Assembly: GCF_963678635.1 (NCBI RefSeq)
Contig: NC_087065.1
Span: forward strand, 46,440,381 to 46,504,380
Source: Symsagittifera roscoffensis
Lineage: Eukaryota > Xenacoelomorpha > Acoela > Convolutidae
Length of the DNA stretch: 64,000 bases
Direction: 5' to 3'
Of the stretch, positions 48,001-53,600 are shown piece after piece. The notes below the pieces were generated by a model. It ran no database searches. It was not told where the DNA came from and was given only the letters and a program-made list of their open reading frames with translations. The translations under genes and the position numbers were made by a program. Position 1 is the stretch's first letter, and every line of letters begins with the position of its first letter.

Positions 48001-49762
48001 AAACTATGCAACCCATTATTTTTTTTTGCTTTAGTTGAAAAGGGTGGATGTTTTTGACCCCACACTATACAAAGGCCTTTTTATTCTACTTTAAGTCATT
48101 CATTCCACGTAACTCATATTACGTAACGAATCATAAACGCAGTTTTCTGGTCGAAATTTTTTCCAGAAATTGCATGAAATGGTCATTTTTGCCCTATTGC
48201 GTTAACAGAAAGCTTGCGGTTTTTCTCGACCGTTTTTCTTAAATTTTAATTTCCGTTCGAATCACAACTTAAAAAGTCCTAACGTGGTATTTCAAACGAC
48301 CCGTTCACATGAATATTTGTGGTACCTGATTTTGCGTGGAAAACAAAAAAAAGAAACAAACTGAAACACAATCGTATACAAGGTTCCTCCACATTTTCAA
48401 ATAGTTGGAGCGAAAAGTAAATAGGTATAAAAACGCGGTTGGAATTCAGAAAAATGTGAAGTTCAGTGAAACAGCAAAGTAATTCATTTAACTTTGAAGT
48501 TATTTTGAACAAATGAAATTAGCTTAAAAAGAGGTTTTTTAAAATGATTACTGTCAATTATAATCAATTAAAATTGATTACAAGTTGTTGGAACAAAAAT
48601 TGAAGAAAAAATGATTAAAATAGTCAATTGTTTTCAATTAAGATTGATGTTTTAGCTTCAAAAAATTGTACTTTCTCAAATTTTACAGTTTATTTTTTTC
48701 AACGCAAAACGGTATTGATTAAATTTTTGATTGCAATCCAGGTGCTTGACCTGCTTTTGAATGACTGCATTTCTTGCTTCAATTGATTGACAGTTTTCTG
48801 ATCTACGCGGGTAGCAAATTGTAAAATTTTCATCAAAAATTTTGTTTTTCTGATAATTCATTGAAAATGGGGAAAAAATTTGTACTCAGGCAATTTTTAG
48901 TTTTTTTTACCACGCAAAATTAGGAAACACAAATAAATATCCAAATGGATTGATGGATGTATCATATTAAACTCTTCAAGTCGTAATTGGAATAATAATT
49001 TTTTTCAAAAAAATGGTCCCAGTGTAGGAAAAAATGGCTTAAAAATTTTGATTTATAGTCAAAATTGCAGCATAAAGCGTGCAAACAGGCCCACAATAGC
49101 TATCGTAAACCTAATTTTAAACGTGAAAACTTTGTTTTACTCAAATTTTAGAGCGTCATTTGGGAATCAAAACTTCAAAAATTTGAAAAAAACTCAGTTT
49201 ATCTTACGCGCACCATTTTCAAACAATTTTTTTTCTGTTTCGGTAAGACCACCAGCGGATTTAGGAAGAAGACGACGCCCCCCGCTCGCCCCCACCCCTC
49301 AGGGATTCGACCCCCTGCCGACCCAAAGAGTCCCCCCTTTGTACTATTTTCAGATATCTTTTTTTGGTGACGGACCCTGAAATTTTCGTAAGGGCGCCTT
49401 TGGCGCCAATATGTATTAATTTTAAAGGGGGAGCGCGCGCATTTTCGGTCAAAATTTTCGGTCAAATTCCGAAAAAACCCTTAATTTGGCCTGTTTTTTT
49501 TTTCAAAAATTTTCATGCGGCGCAGAAAATTTGGTCAAAATCCTAGATCCGCCCGTGTGTATGACTATGGTCAAAATACTCTTCGCTACATTTATGAACT
49601 TGTTTGACTTATAGTTTAAATTAGATTTTGAAAGATGACGACTGGGCGACTTGTCTTGACTTTTTTATGTGATGCTTTTATCTCATCTTTACTGCTCCGA
49701 GCAAGCTGAGCCATTATTGCGATAAAAAAAGTTACGATATGTACTCCACAGAGTAATAGCAT
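18399..49762 (-). CDS. Basigin/neuroplastin-like immunoglobulin-superfamily membrane glycoprotein (9 exons, gene-level span)
   Basis: Joined exons (minus strand): 49762-49693, 43223-42990, 33544-33428, 32235-32025, 28327-28152, 27944-27799, 21185-21023, 20651-20560 and, tentatively, 18500-18399. They sum to 1311 bases, a 436-residue open frame, with matching phases at every junction (1,1,1,2,1,0,1,0). Order: signal peptide (1-24), Ig1 (about 25-140), Ig2 (about 141-270), Ig3 (about 271-372), one transmembrane helix (about 376-398), short tail. The membrane entry D-K-Y-S-A-V-W-P-F-F-G-L is close to the D/K-aALWPFLGI of basigins. Family knowledge: basigin, neuroplastin and embigin are surface glycoproteins that chaperone monocarboxylate transporters (basigin, embigin) or plasma-membrane Ca-ATPases (basigin, neuroplastin). 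Sequons are visible at N35, N219 and N335. Odd points: the helix has Gln387 where relatives keep Glu, and Ig3 lacks its first cysteine. The first and last exons are the least certain parts. Confidence 0.75.
18880..19860. repeat. Degenerate minisatellite of GTCGCAACATA-type units
   Basis: TCGCAACATA-like motifs (19442, 19502, 19560, 19590, 19740, 19770, 19830 and others) alternate with TTTTGGGTCG. Spacing is irregular, about 20-60 bases. A CTCGACCCGGGT terminus at about 19171-19182 matches those near 22058, 25684 and 27516. Confidence 0.7.
20560..20651 (-). CDS. Basigin-like exon 8: transmembrane helix
   Basis: Acceptor TGTGCTTAG, phase 1; donor AAAA/GTAGGT, phase 0; residues 374-403. It reads K-Y-S-A-V-W-P-F-F-G-L-V-L-Q-V, followed by a hydrophobic stretch and the basic stop-transfer Y-E-R-H-S-K. 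W-P-F-x-G plus I-I-I-Y-E-(K/R) is the signature of the basigin/neuroplastin/embigin helix. The charged residue normally found four positions after the glycine is glutamine here (codon CAA). Confidence 0.85.
21023..21185 (-). CDS. Basigin-like exon 7: second half of Ig domain 3
   Basis: Acceptor CTTGTTTTCAG, phase 0; donor ATCG/GTGAGT, phase 1; residues 319-372. It carries the N-D-T sequon (N335), the classic Ig motif A-G-D-T-G-D-Y-L-C (C354) and the last strand F-G-F-K-V-K-V-I that leads into the membrane segment. It is GC-richer than its surroundings and gives a clean open frame. Confidence 0.85.
22058..25684. repeat. Region bounded by inverted ACCCGGGTTGAGGTG ends, with simple CGACC repeats inside each end
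   Basis: ACCCGGGTTGAGGTGCTCGA at 22058 has its inverse at 25684 (..CACCTCAACCCGGGT). A second right-type end (AACCTCAACCTGGG) is at about 22274-22287. Inside are TTCGACT/TTGCGACC repeats (22070-22700 and 25380-25680) and the 355-bp array. This could be one foldback-like element or several nested ones; no clear target duplication was found. Confidence 0.45.
23380..25045. repeat. Tandem array, five units of about 355 bp
   Basis: The landmark CTGTACAAAAA occurs at 23408, 23771, 24128, 24484 and 24811 (spacings 363, 357, 356, 327). Units share TTTGTCGGGTTTTGGA and GGTACCAAAAAAA. Short minus-strand open frames in each unit are by-products. It lies in the intron between Ig3 exons. Confidence 0.85.
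25855..25920. repeat. Second hairpin-ended repeat family (GTGCAAG..CACA)
   Basis: ACCGGTTGTTGTGCAAGAAG, CACAGAATGTTCTGACC. Similar blocks lie at 26236 (GCCGGTTGCTGTGCAAGTAG), 28385, 51721 and 63480, and a weak one at 15106. Hairpin then AATGTTCTGAC parallels the terminus of the Helitron-like family. Confidence 0.45.
26625..26830 (-). repeat. Interspersed repeat copy, inverted
   Basis: GAAAGGGCTTCAATATGATA and TTTGTGGTACCTGATTTTG are the inverse of the repeat at 2430-2830. Confidence 0.5.
27360..27516. repeat. Fragment of the CGACCCGGGT-ended repeat family
   Basis: It ends CACCTCGACCCGGGT at 27516, preceded by TTGGGTCGAGCAAAGTC. The same terminus occurs near 19182 and 25684. Confidence 0.45.
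27799..27944 (-). CDS. Basigin-like exon 6: first half of Ig domain 3
   Basis: Acceptor TTCAATTTAG, phase 1 start; donor CTAAG/GTTAAC, phase 0 end; residues 271-318. The core tryptophan is present in A-S-I-R-W-I-K-R-D (W311). The position where Ig domains normally carry the B-strand cysteine is serine (V-L-S-I-P, about residue 293), so Ig3 would lack the usual intradomain disulphide. Confidence 0.75.
28152..28327 (-). CDS. Basigin-like exon 5: second half of Ig domain 2
   Basis: Acceptor TATAATTCAG, phase 2 start; donor GGAA/GTGAGT, phase 1 end; residues 212-269. It has an N-G-T sequon (N219) and the F-strand motif G-R-F-R-C-V-C (C239, C241). It ends W-S-Q-L-V-A-I-G, a typical final strand of an Ig domain. 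Only 207 bases separate it from the next exon. Confidence 0.8.
29020..29485. repeat. Cluster of palindromic GCGGAATCCGC motifs
   Basis: TTGCGGAATCCGC or its inverse occurs many times (e.g. about 29046, 29163, 29333, 29351, 29405), partly as a direct TTACATTTGCGGAATCCGC tandem. A looser cluster lies at 10860-10930. Confidence 0.6.
29728..30610. repeat. CT/CTCTCA microsatellite, two blocks
   Basis: Imperfect CTCTCA/CTCACT repeats from about 29733 to 30155 and 30240 to 30605. A related spacer (GCAGAAAACTAACTTTTAC) follows each block, so the whole ~450-bp unit was duplicated. Reading frames through it encode only Ser/Leu/His repeats. Confidence 0.95.
30620..32020. other. Basigin-like intron sequence without further features
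   Basis: Homopolymer-rich AT DNA between the microsatellite and Ig2 exon 4. Nothing else is recognised. Confidence 0.5.
32025..32235 (-). CDS. Basigin-like exon 4: first half of Ig domain 2
   Basis: Acceptor TTTCTTTAG; starts phase 1 and ends phase 2 at TTTGA/GTAGGT, 211 bases, residues 142-210. It reads V-D-L-H-V-V-I-D-G-Y, then V-G-I-V-W-F (a tryptophan-containing strand) and G-Y-V-D-C (C189) with a second cysteine C196. The in-frame TAG visible in genomic DNA lies inside the donor and is removed by splicing. Confidence 0.75.
33428..33544 (-). CDS. Basigin-like exon 3: second half of Ig domain 1
   Basis: Phase 1 at both ends, 117 bases, residues 103-140. It contains the typical Ig F-strand pattern D-S-G-V-V-T-C-R-C (C122, C124), the partner of C52/C54 in exon 2. 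Acceptor CTCTTTAG; donor CCAG/GTAACA. The intron separating it from exon 2 is about 9.4 kb and holds the LINE and several MITEs. Confidence 0.8.
34170..34460. repeat. Fragment of the hAT MITE family
   Basis: GCAGATTTAGGGGGAGGGG at about 34174 and TTTTGGGAGAGCTCGG at about 34389 match the subterminal and internal parts of the copy at 7017-7450. The middle differs and no clear duplication is visible. Confidence 0.5.
35019..35100. repeat. Three tandem ~29-bp repeats
   Basis: AGTAGTTGGTGTAAGAT followed by ATTTACTCTG occurs three times in a row. Confidence 0.8.
36297..36686 (-). pseudogene. LINE ORF2 C-terminal region
   Basis: Minus-strand open stretch after the RT thumb. It contains R-R-N-R-K-R-R-T-R-E-S-F-F-N-R-V-V-K and F-R-R-N-I-K-T-F-L-F, a basic tail like the C-terminal segment of CR1/Jockey ORF2 (the R-x-S-F-x-R-x-x-x-x-W-N-x-L block), which supports a near full-length element. 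Confidence 0.55.
36951..37673 (-). pseudogene. LINE reverse transcriptase core
   Basis: An open stretch of 240 codons with the RT motifs in order: F-K-D-G-S-R-S-L-I-S-N-Y-R-P-I-S-I-L (fingers), Y-F-D-F-Q-K-A-F-E-K (motif A, catalytic Asp), P-Q-G-S-V-L-G-P-L-L-F (motif B) and F-A-D-D-S-K-M-I (motif C, catalytic Asp pair). The frame is lost at 36951; V-A-D-D-L-S-W-R-P-H-I continues in another frame. Upstream linker pieces lie at 38275-37934 and 37903-37718. Confidence 0.85.
37718..38275 (-). pseudogene. LINE ORF2 linker between endonuclease and RT, frameshifted
   Basis: Two open pieces (38275-37934 and 37903-37718) lie in series with the endonuclease and RT. They contain basic and polar sequence such as S-K-L-E-T-L-E-R-K-K-H-K and S-E-A-F-K-F-L-K-R-F. 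Each ends in a stop codon, so the frame is broken between them. Identity as the LINE linker rests on position and orientation. Confidence 0.55.
38600..39118 (-). pseudogene. LINE ORF2 N-terminus: AP-like endonuclease, interrupted
   Basis: Starts M-M-M-N-V-Q-S-L and contains the family motifs D-I-L-L-L-S-E-T-W-V (catalytic Glu), H-G-G-V-L-I-A and I-I-T-V-Y-N-P-P. A TAA at 38740-38738 interrupts it. The same frame then continues with L-I-L-G-D-F-N-F-S-D, the G-D-F-N motif. Only one stop separates the two parts, so decay is recent. Confidence 0.75.
39149..39967 (-). CDS. LINE ORF1 protein, 272 residues, intact
   Basis: True ATG, M-D-G-H-Q-K-R-D-Y-F. Residues about 1-95 are rich in heptad-like Leu/Lys/Glu and probably form a coiled coil. 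A Pro/Asp spacer is followed (about 120-235) by a V-V-I-L-N-V-P-E start, R-P-L-I-V-Q-F and a basic E-E-R-K-K-E-E helix, the layout of RNA-binding RRM-type ORF1 proteins of CR1-like LINEs. No zinc knuckle is visible. It would coat the element RNA. The TGA stop is followed about 30 bases later by the ORF2 start. Confidence 0.75.
   Translation of the reverse strand: MDGHQKRDYFTKIEELAHANAEHFNKITSKQTKESLLCLLRESISQLRTANRHQKLLLNIPKLENSINDLSTQVKAVCSAEAKSESKGVKKSLMEITTKVNGLTSITKPADVPPPDNNEHRKESVVILNVPEVTDFKSPSDRLLKENSNVEKVLKIVKCADAVITDVYRRGSFIKNARKPRPLIVQFHNAITAKRVKASSGLLKNSSFFLRGDCTKEERKKEEALLKTRYLLSQKGIRKEDMKIKNLTLYYKDKQLDTLADVDTLHSTISKL
40985..41200 (+). repeat. Helitron-like family fragment (5-prime part)
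   Basis: GACGAAATATTTGTGCTCGC and AAGAAGTTCGACTTTCTTAC match the element start; the rest is lost. It lies in the basigin-like intron, outside the LINE. Confidence 0.45.
41703..42170. mobile_element. hAT-type MITE with 8-bp target duplication
   Basis: The element occupies 41711-42162. It starts CAGGTGCGGTTCTAGG and ends CCTAAATCCGCCCCTG. Flanks are TTATAACA (41703-41710) and TTATTACA (42163-42170), 7 of 8 identical. Internal G-run and C-run arms match the copies at 7017 and 62887. It lies in the basigin-like intron, 56 bases before the palindromic MITE. Confidence 0.85.
42217..42955. mobile_element. Palindromic MITE, Tc1/mariner-type, about 735 bp
   Basis: TA dinucleotides at 42217-42218 and 42954-42955 flank an element starting CAGTGCTGATTTAAATTAAC and ending in the inverse CAGCACTG. 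The arms 42219-42505 and 42670-42953 are inverted copies for nearly their whole length, around a roughly 165-base AT-rich centre. TA duplication plus CAGTG ends are the Tc1/mariner rule. Its right end is 36 bases from the 5-prime splice site of basigin-like exon 2. Confidence 0.85.
42990..43223 (-). CDS. Basigin-like exon 2: first half of Ig domain 1
   Basis: The acceptor is ..CTCAACACAG and the donor is AAAG/GTTAGA; both ends are phase 1. It encodes residues 25-101. Visible are an N-M-T sequon (N35), the B-strand cysteine region K-F-Y-C-A-C (C52, C54) and an acidic loop K-D-D-D-E-N-P. A second AG lies 6 bases inside the exon, so tandem-acceptor usage could drop two residues. The palindromic MITE at 42219-42953 begins only 36 bases into the following intron. 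Confidence 0.8.
43258..44850 (-). mobile_element. Head-to-tail array of three Helitron2/Helentron-like non-autonomous elements
   Basis: Three units (hairpin landmarks at about 43278, 43811, 44355; periods of about 533 and 544). On the minus strand each unit begins TTGTTCCGAC..CGAAAGTAACGG and ends with AGTCGGAACATTC, hairpin CAGGGC-TTC-GCCCTG and tail ATACGAGCAGTCTTGTT. The inverted pair GTTCCGACT / AGTCGGAAC is terminal at one end but lies inside the hairpin at the other. That asymmetric arrangement plus end hairpin is the hallmark described for Helitron2/Helentron elements, as is head-to-tail concatenation. No Rep/helicase gene is present. The third unit is the most diverged. Confidence 0.7.
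44851..46342. other. Basigin-like intron sequence
   Basis: Holds one eroded Helitron-family interior (45715-45900). The rest is unassigned AT-rich DNA. Confidence 0.45.
45715..45900 (-). repeat. Helitron-like family fragment (interior)
   Basis: GATGAAATCTCCGCATATGC and GCGTTAATTATCCC match the interior of the array units. No ends were found. Confidence 0.35.
46343..48699. repeat. Near-identical tandem duplication, 1188-bp period
   Basis: Copy 1 (46343-47512) and copy 2 (47531-48699) differ, as far as I compared, by one substitution (attcaacg versus attccacg) and one A in a poly-A run. The 18 bases between them include ACTTTAAGTCATTCATT, also present at 46900-46916 inside the unit. It lies in the first intron of the basigin-like gene. 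Confidence 0.9.
48860..49190 (+). repeat. Interspersed repeat copy
   Basis: Same family and orientation as 2430-2830, immediately after the tandem duplication, which itself contains two inverted copies per unit. Confidence 0.5.
49251..49558. mobile_element. hAT-type MITE, shorter and mutated ends
   Basis: Same family: GCGGATTTAGG near 49255 and CCTAGATCCGCCCGTG near 49557, with the shared internal block GGCGCCTTTGGCGCC at about 49395-49410. The flanks GTAAGACC and GTATGACT match at 6 of 8, so exact ends are uncertain. It lies just downstream of the basigin-like exon 1, in the first intron. Confidence 0.7.
49693..49762 (-). CDS. Basigin-like exon 1: start codon and signal peptide
   Basis: The ATG opens 23 codons and ends in phase 1 at a GTAAAG donor. 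The product, MLLLCGVHIVTFFIAIMAQL followed by ARS, is a textbook secretory signal, with likely cleavage after the second alanine region. It supplies the phase-1 end that the next Ig exon needs. A competing reading exists: an overlapping frame from about 49840 reads S-D-Q-K-E-K-T-N-A-V and ends at a GTAGGT donor at about 49770, but its phase does not fit exon 2. An untranslated upstream exon is possible. Confidence 0.5.
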
Positions 49763-50575
49763 CGAACCTACTGGTGTCGGATCTCCAACTCCAATAGAAA
49801 ATCTCCTTCTAAGTTACCCGAGAACACTGCGTTAGTTTTTTCTTTCTGATCAGAACTGCAGTAATTGGTTGAAAGCAGTTTTGAATCGTTGTATGTCAAT
49901 TATGTTTTGTTTGTAAATAAAAGTTTGCAGTTTAATAAAGTATATGGAAAAAAGTTTTTAAAACGTAATACATACCGACTAGGCCGATGATTTGTACCAT
50001 TTTCGCAGAAAACAAAATGTATTTGCGTTAAGAACGGCAAAGAAATTCTGACGTGAAGGCTAGTTATGATAAAACCACACCAAGTTTGTCGTGTAAATCT
50101 GAGAAGAGATAAAGAAACGTCGAATTTGGTATGAATGAGTTTAAGTACAGTTTGAACATCAACCAAATTGATAAATAAGCTAGAAGCAGTAGTTAGTCGC
50201 TAAATTGATGCTCCAATTGAATCATCCTGAGCAGAAACCTGTGTTCTTATCTCATGGAAAAGACATGTTAGAAATCTACGAAGGACCTTGCCATGATATT
50301 TTAAAATCTAGTTCCCTGGTTGAAGGGCTCGACCAAAGGTGCTGCAGAAACCGACGAGCAGCGATCAGTTATCGCCCGACTTTGACTATAGAGTATAGAG
50401 TAAACTTAAAAAAAACTAGGAGTTTGGCAATGAGTGAAATTCAAACAATGATTAGTTATTATCTGAACTTATTTTTTTGGTTTCTTTTCATTTTGTTAGA
50501 TTTGACATCATGCCTCAAAAAGGAGTCTTCAGTACTATCGTTTGACATTGAAGTTGTTTCCGATTCAGTTTGTGA

Positions 50576-50696
50576 TCACGTGATCTGCACAGCGCGCATT
50601 TCGTCAAACATGCCAGTGATGACCAGTCGTTTCTCGACATCGTCAAATTTGGCCAGGATGGAAGCCGCATCTACTACCTCGGGCGCCACTACTCGC
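50576..50696 (-). CDS. sHSP-like exon 4: end of alpha-crystallin domain and stop
   Basis: Acceptor CTTGTTTCAG, phase 2; TGA stop at 50578-50576. Residues 330-368 read R-V-V-A-P-E-V-V-D-A-A-S-I-L-A-K-F, then K-R-L-V-I-T-G, then a short tail ending A-V-Q-I-T. The frame joins exon 3 to give R-E-W-R-V, as in the S-R-E-F-x-R strand of sHSPs. The opposite strand is open for longer but has no coding pattern. Confidence 0.75.
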
Positions 50697-53600
50697 CTGA
50701 AACAAGCGAACTATTTTGTTCGTGAACAATTTCGTTTTTAATCCACTTAATAATAAAATAGCTGCTCTCAATTGCAGTATTCTTATTAAAATGAGAAGTT
50801 TGGATTAGGTTTTTGGAGGGCACGATCTGTGGTATCCCCTAACCTAATTGCTTTCAAGTCAAAACTTTAGTTGTTATTATTTTTTTTTTTCATTTTTGAA
50901 GGATCGATAATAAAATTATATTGTTTCCTCTCTAATTTGAAGGTTTTTTCAGTTTTTATGAAGTCAATTCTCCAAAAAAATTGCTCAGTTTCAGCTCTTT
51001 TATGTGGTCTGCCAAATACTAAGACATAAATGTTCAGGACGCCTGACTGAAGTTTGCAAGCTCGTTACAAGTTTTGAACAGCAAATTATTTTTTAATTTT
51101 TCTTTTTATCAATTCATACGGGACGCAACCTAAATACGTGTTTTGCCTTCGTTCATTGACGTATAAGCAAATAAATCAGGTTGCTTTGCCAGAAATATAG
51201 AGGTCTCCTAGCACAATTATTTCAACTTTTTAGTTATTTAGAATTTTAAGTTCTTTCTTTAAGGGAAGAAGCAGTGTAAATATGCGGCTGATCTTTGCGT
51301 ACCGCAAAACGGTTTCACTTCGGATTAAAGTTCAAATTTCAAAGGTAAGAAAAATAGTTTTGATTTGGAGCAAGGGAACGAATATTTGGTTAAAAAAAGG
51401 CGACGACGAATTCTCGATAAATCAGAAATATGCAGTTCAAAAAAACTGGCGCTAAAAAGCATTTTTGTTATGAGTGAATTAAAAAAACGACAAATCCAAA
51501 GGGAACTTTGGAGGGAACTTTGGTTTACAGCGTGTTACTACGCTAAGTTAGGAAGCTCTACTACCCGTCAGATACATTCGGTTCGTTGCGGATATTGATA
51601 TTCTTTAACGGTGTTTTGACTTCTAGAAAAAAATAAATTTGCTGAGCGGAAAAGAACGGGTTCGAAATTTTGGTTTTCATAGCTGGCGCGTAAATCATTA
51701 AAAACTAATAAGCAAAAAAATAGCCGGTTTCTGTAAAAGAAGCACAGACAGAATGTTCGGAAAAACGTTTTTTAAAAGCAGCATATTCAACAGAAGTTTG
51801 AAAAAGTGTTTGAGAACAGAACGAAAAAAAAACTATTTAAAAATTGTAAAACACTTTTCAGTTTTATGATCGAGTTGTTTTTGATAAGATTCACTCAGCG
51901 TAGAGAAAATTAGATAAGTTATTTTTTTTTAATCCGCTGAGAAAATTATAAATTAAAATACCTTTTCTCAAAAGTGTATTCTTGCACCATTTCCGAAGTT
52001 TGTTTTTTTCGCGTCATTTTAGCTTTTATACCTAGAGAACGTAATTTTGTCTCTTTCAAATGAACTTGAATTAGATTTAAACAAGATTGCTCGTACACCA
52101 GGGCAAAGCACATAATGTTCCCGCACTGGAGTTCCTGATAATAATCGATTGTAATGTCATTTTGTAGTCAGTATCTAAGAAATTACACAAAAAAGAACTG
52201 ATTATAATCCATCAAAAACGGATTATAATCCTGATATTTTTTATATCAATATAATCCATTATAGTCAATTAAATTCCATTAAAAATGGACTATAATCATA
52301 ATATTTTTTAATCATAATAATCCATTATAACAGATTATAATAGATTATAATCGATTATAGTGTATTTTTTGAAGGGAAAATATTAATTTTGCAAAATTTA
52401 TTCAAAACTATCTGATTTTGTTTTCGTGCAGTTGCTACGTATAACGTTTCAAAAGTTTTTACTTTCCACAAAATTTTGTTTATTTAAGTTTTCTCTACTT
52501 TTTCTATACTACCTAAACTCCAGCGACTTCTTTAACAACCCCCTTCCCCAGTTTACCACCCCCCCCCCCCCCCCAACAGTTTACCCTTCGTCAGTTTACC
52601 TCCCCCTTCCCCTTCCCCCACCCAGTTTACCCCTCCTCAGCTTACCCTCCCTCTATCTAAGTTCAACCCCCCCCCCCCCTGATTACTGAACATGGGCGGG
52701 GTAAAAAAAACCGGGGGGGGGGGGGTCGTGGAAAAAAACTTGGTTGTTGTTCATGCTGAGTAACCCCTCACCCGTCCCCGTTCAATGGTAAGGAAACTGG
52801 GTGGGGGCGTAAACTATAACTTGGGGGGGGGGGGGGGTTAGGTTTGCGGGTAAACATGGGGGTGGGCGTAGGGATAAACGTAGGGGTGCGGATGGGGGTG
52901 ACAAAGTGAGGGGGATTAAGTTGAGTAGGTCTAAATTGCGAGTAGACCATGAGTAACGCAGAAATGTTGCAAGTTTTGCAAATGGTTTTGCATAAAAAAT
53001 GTAAAGATTATAATCCGTTATAATCAACTGTAATGGATTTTAAATCGATTATAATGCATTGTAATGCATTTTATTGGATTGTGTTTTTACGAAAATAATC
53101 GATTATAATGACAATATCCGACTGCATCCTAATCCTTATCGAATATTCTTTGGGAAAACAAATTGAAAACCTATAAATTTTGGACAAAATCAAAGATCAA
53201 ACTTGAGTCGCATGAAATTAATACGACAAATTAGCTAGCCTCAATTCAATTTGGAACGACTTTGCTATGCTCTCAGCATTATGAATAAATCTACAAAGTG
53301 CGCATAATTTAAACTCCCAGAACTCATCCATTCAAATCTTGACTGGAAGGGTTTTTATGGAGAAAATTTTAGAGCTTGGAACCGAAAATGGATGTCAAAA
53401 AATAGAAAATGGTTGGTCAGGGAGTCAAATCCCTGAGAGGGGAGGCATAAAAGTTTACTCAAGAGGGGGCATTGAGAGGGGGGGGTATTTTGAAATTAAT
53501 CTGATTCCTAGAGTATTCATAGAGGTTTTAGTGTGACAAAAAGTTTAGCTCTTTGTGATCATTCTTGAGTTCGCTAAATTTACGAGACAAACTTCCCTGA

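Noticed and set aside
49974-50000. Short exon M-V-Q-I-I-G-L-V with a GTATGT donor, an alternative start for the basigin-like gene
   Set aside because: It is too short for a signal peptide, and no phase-1 exon linking it to exon 2 gives a hydrophobic segment; 49762-49693 does both.
50205-50741. Plus-strand 178-codon frame
   Set aside because: Part of it is the reverse of the terminal sHSP-like exon. The plus reading has no recognisable domain, while the minus reading joins in frame to exon 3.
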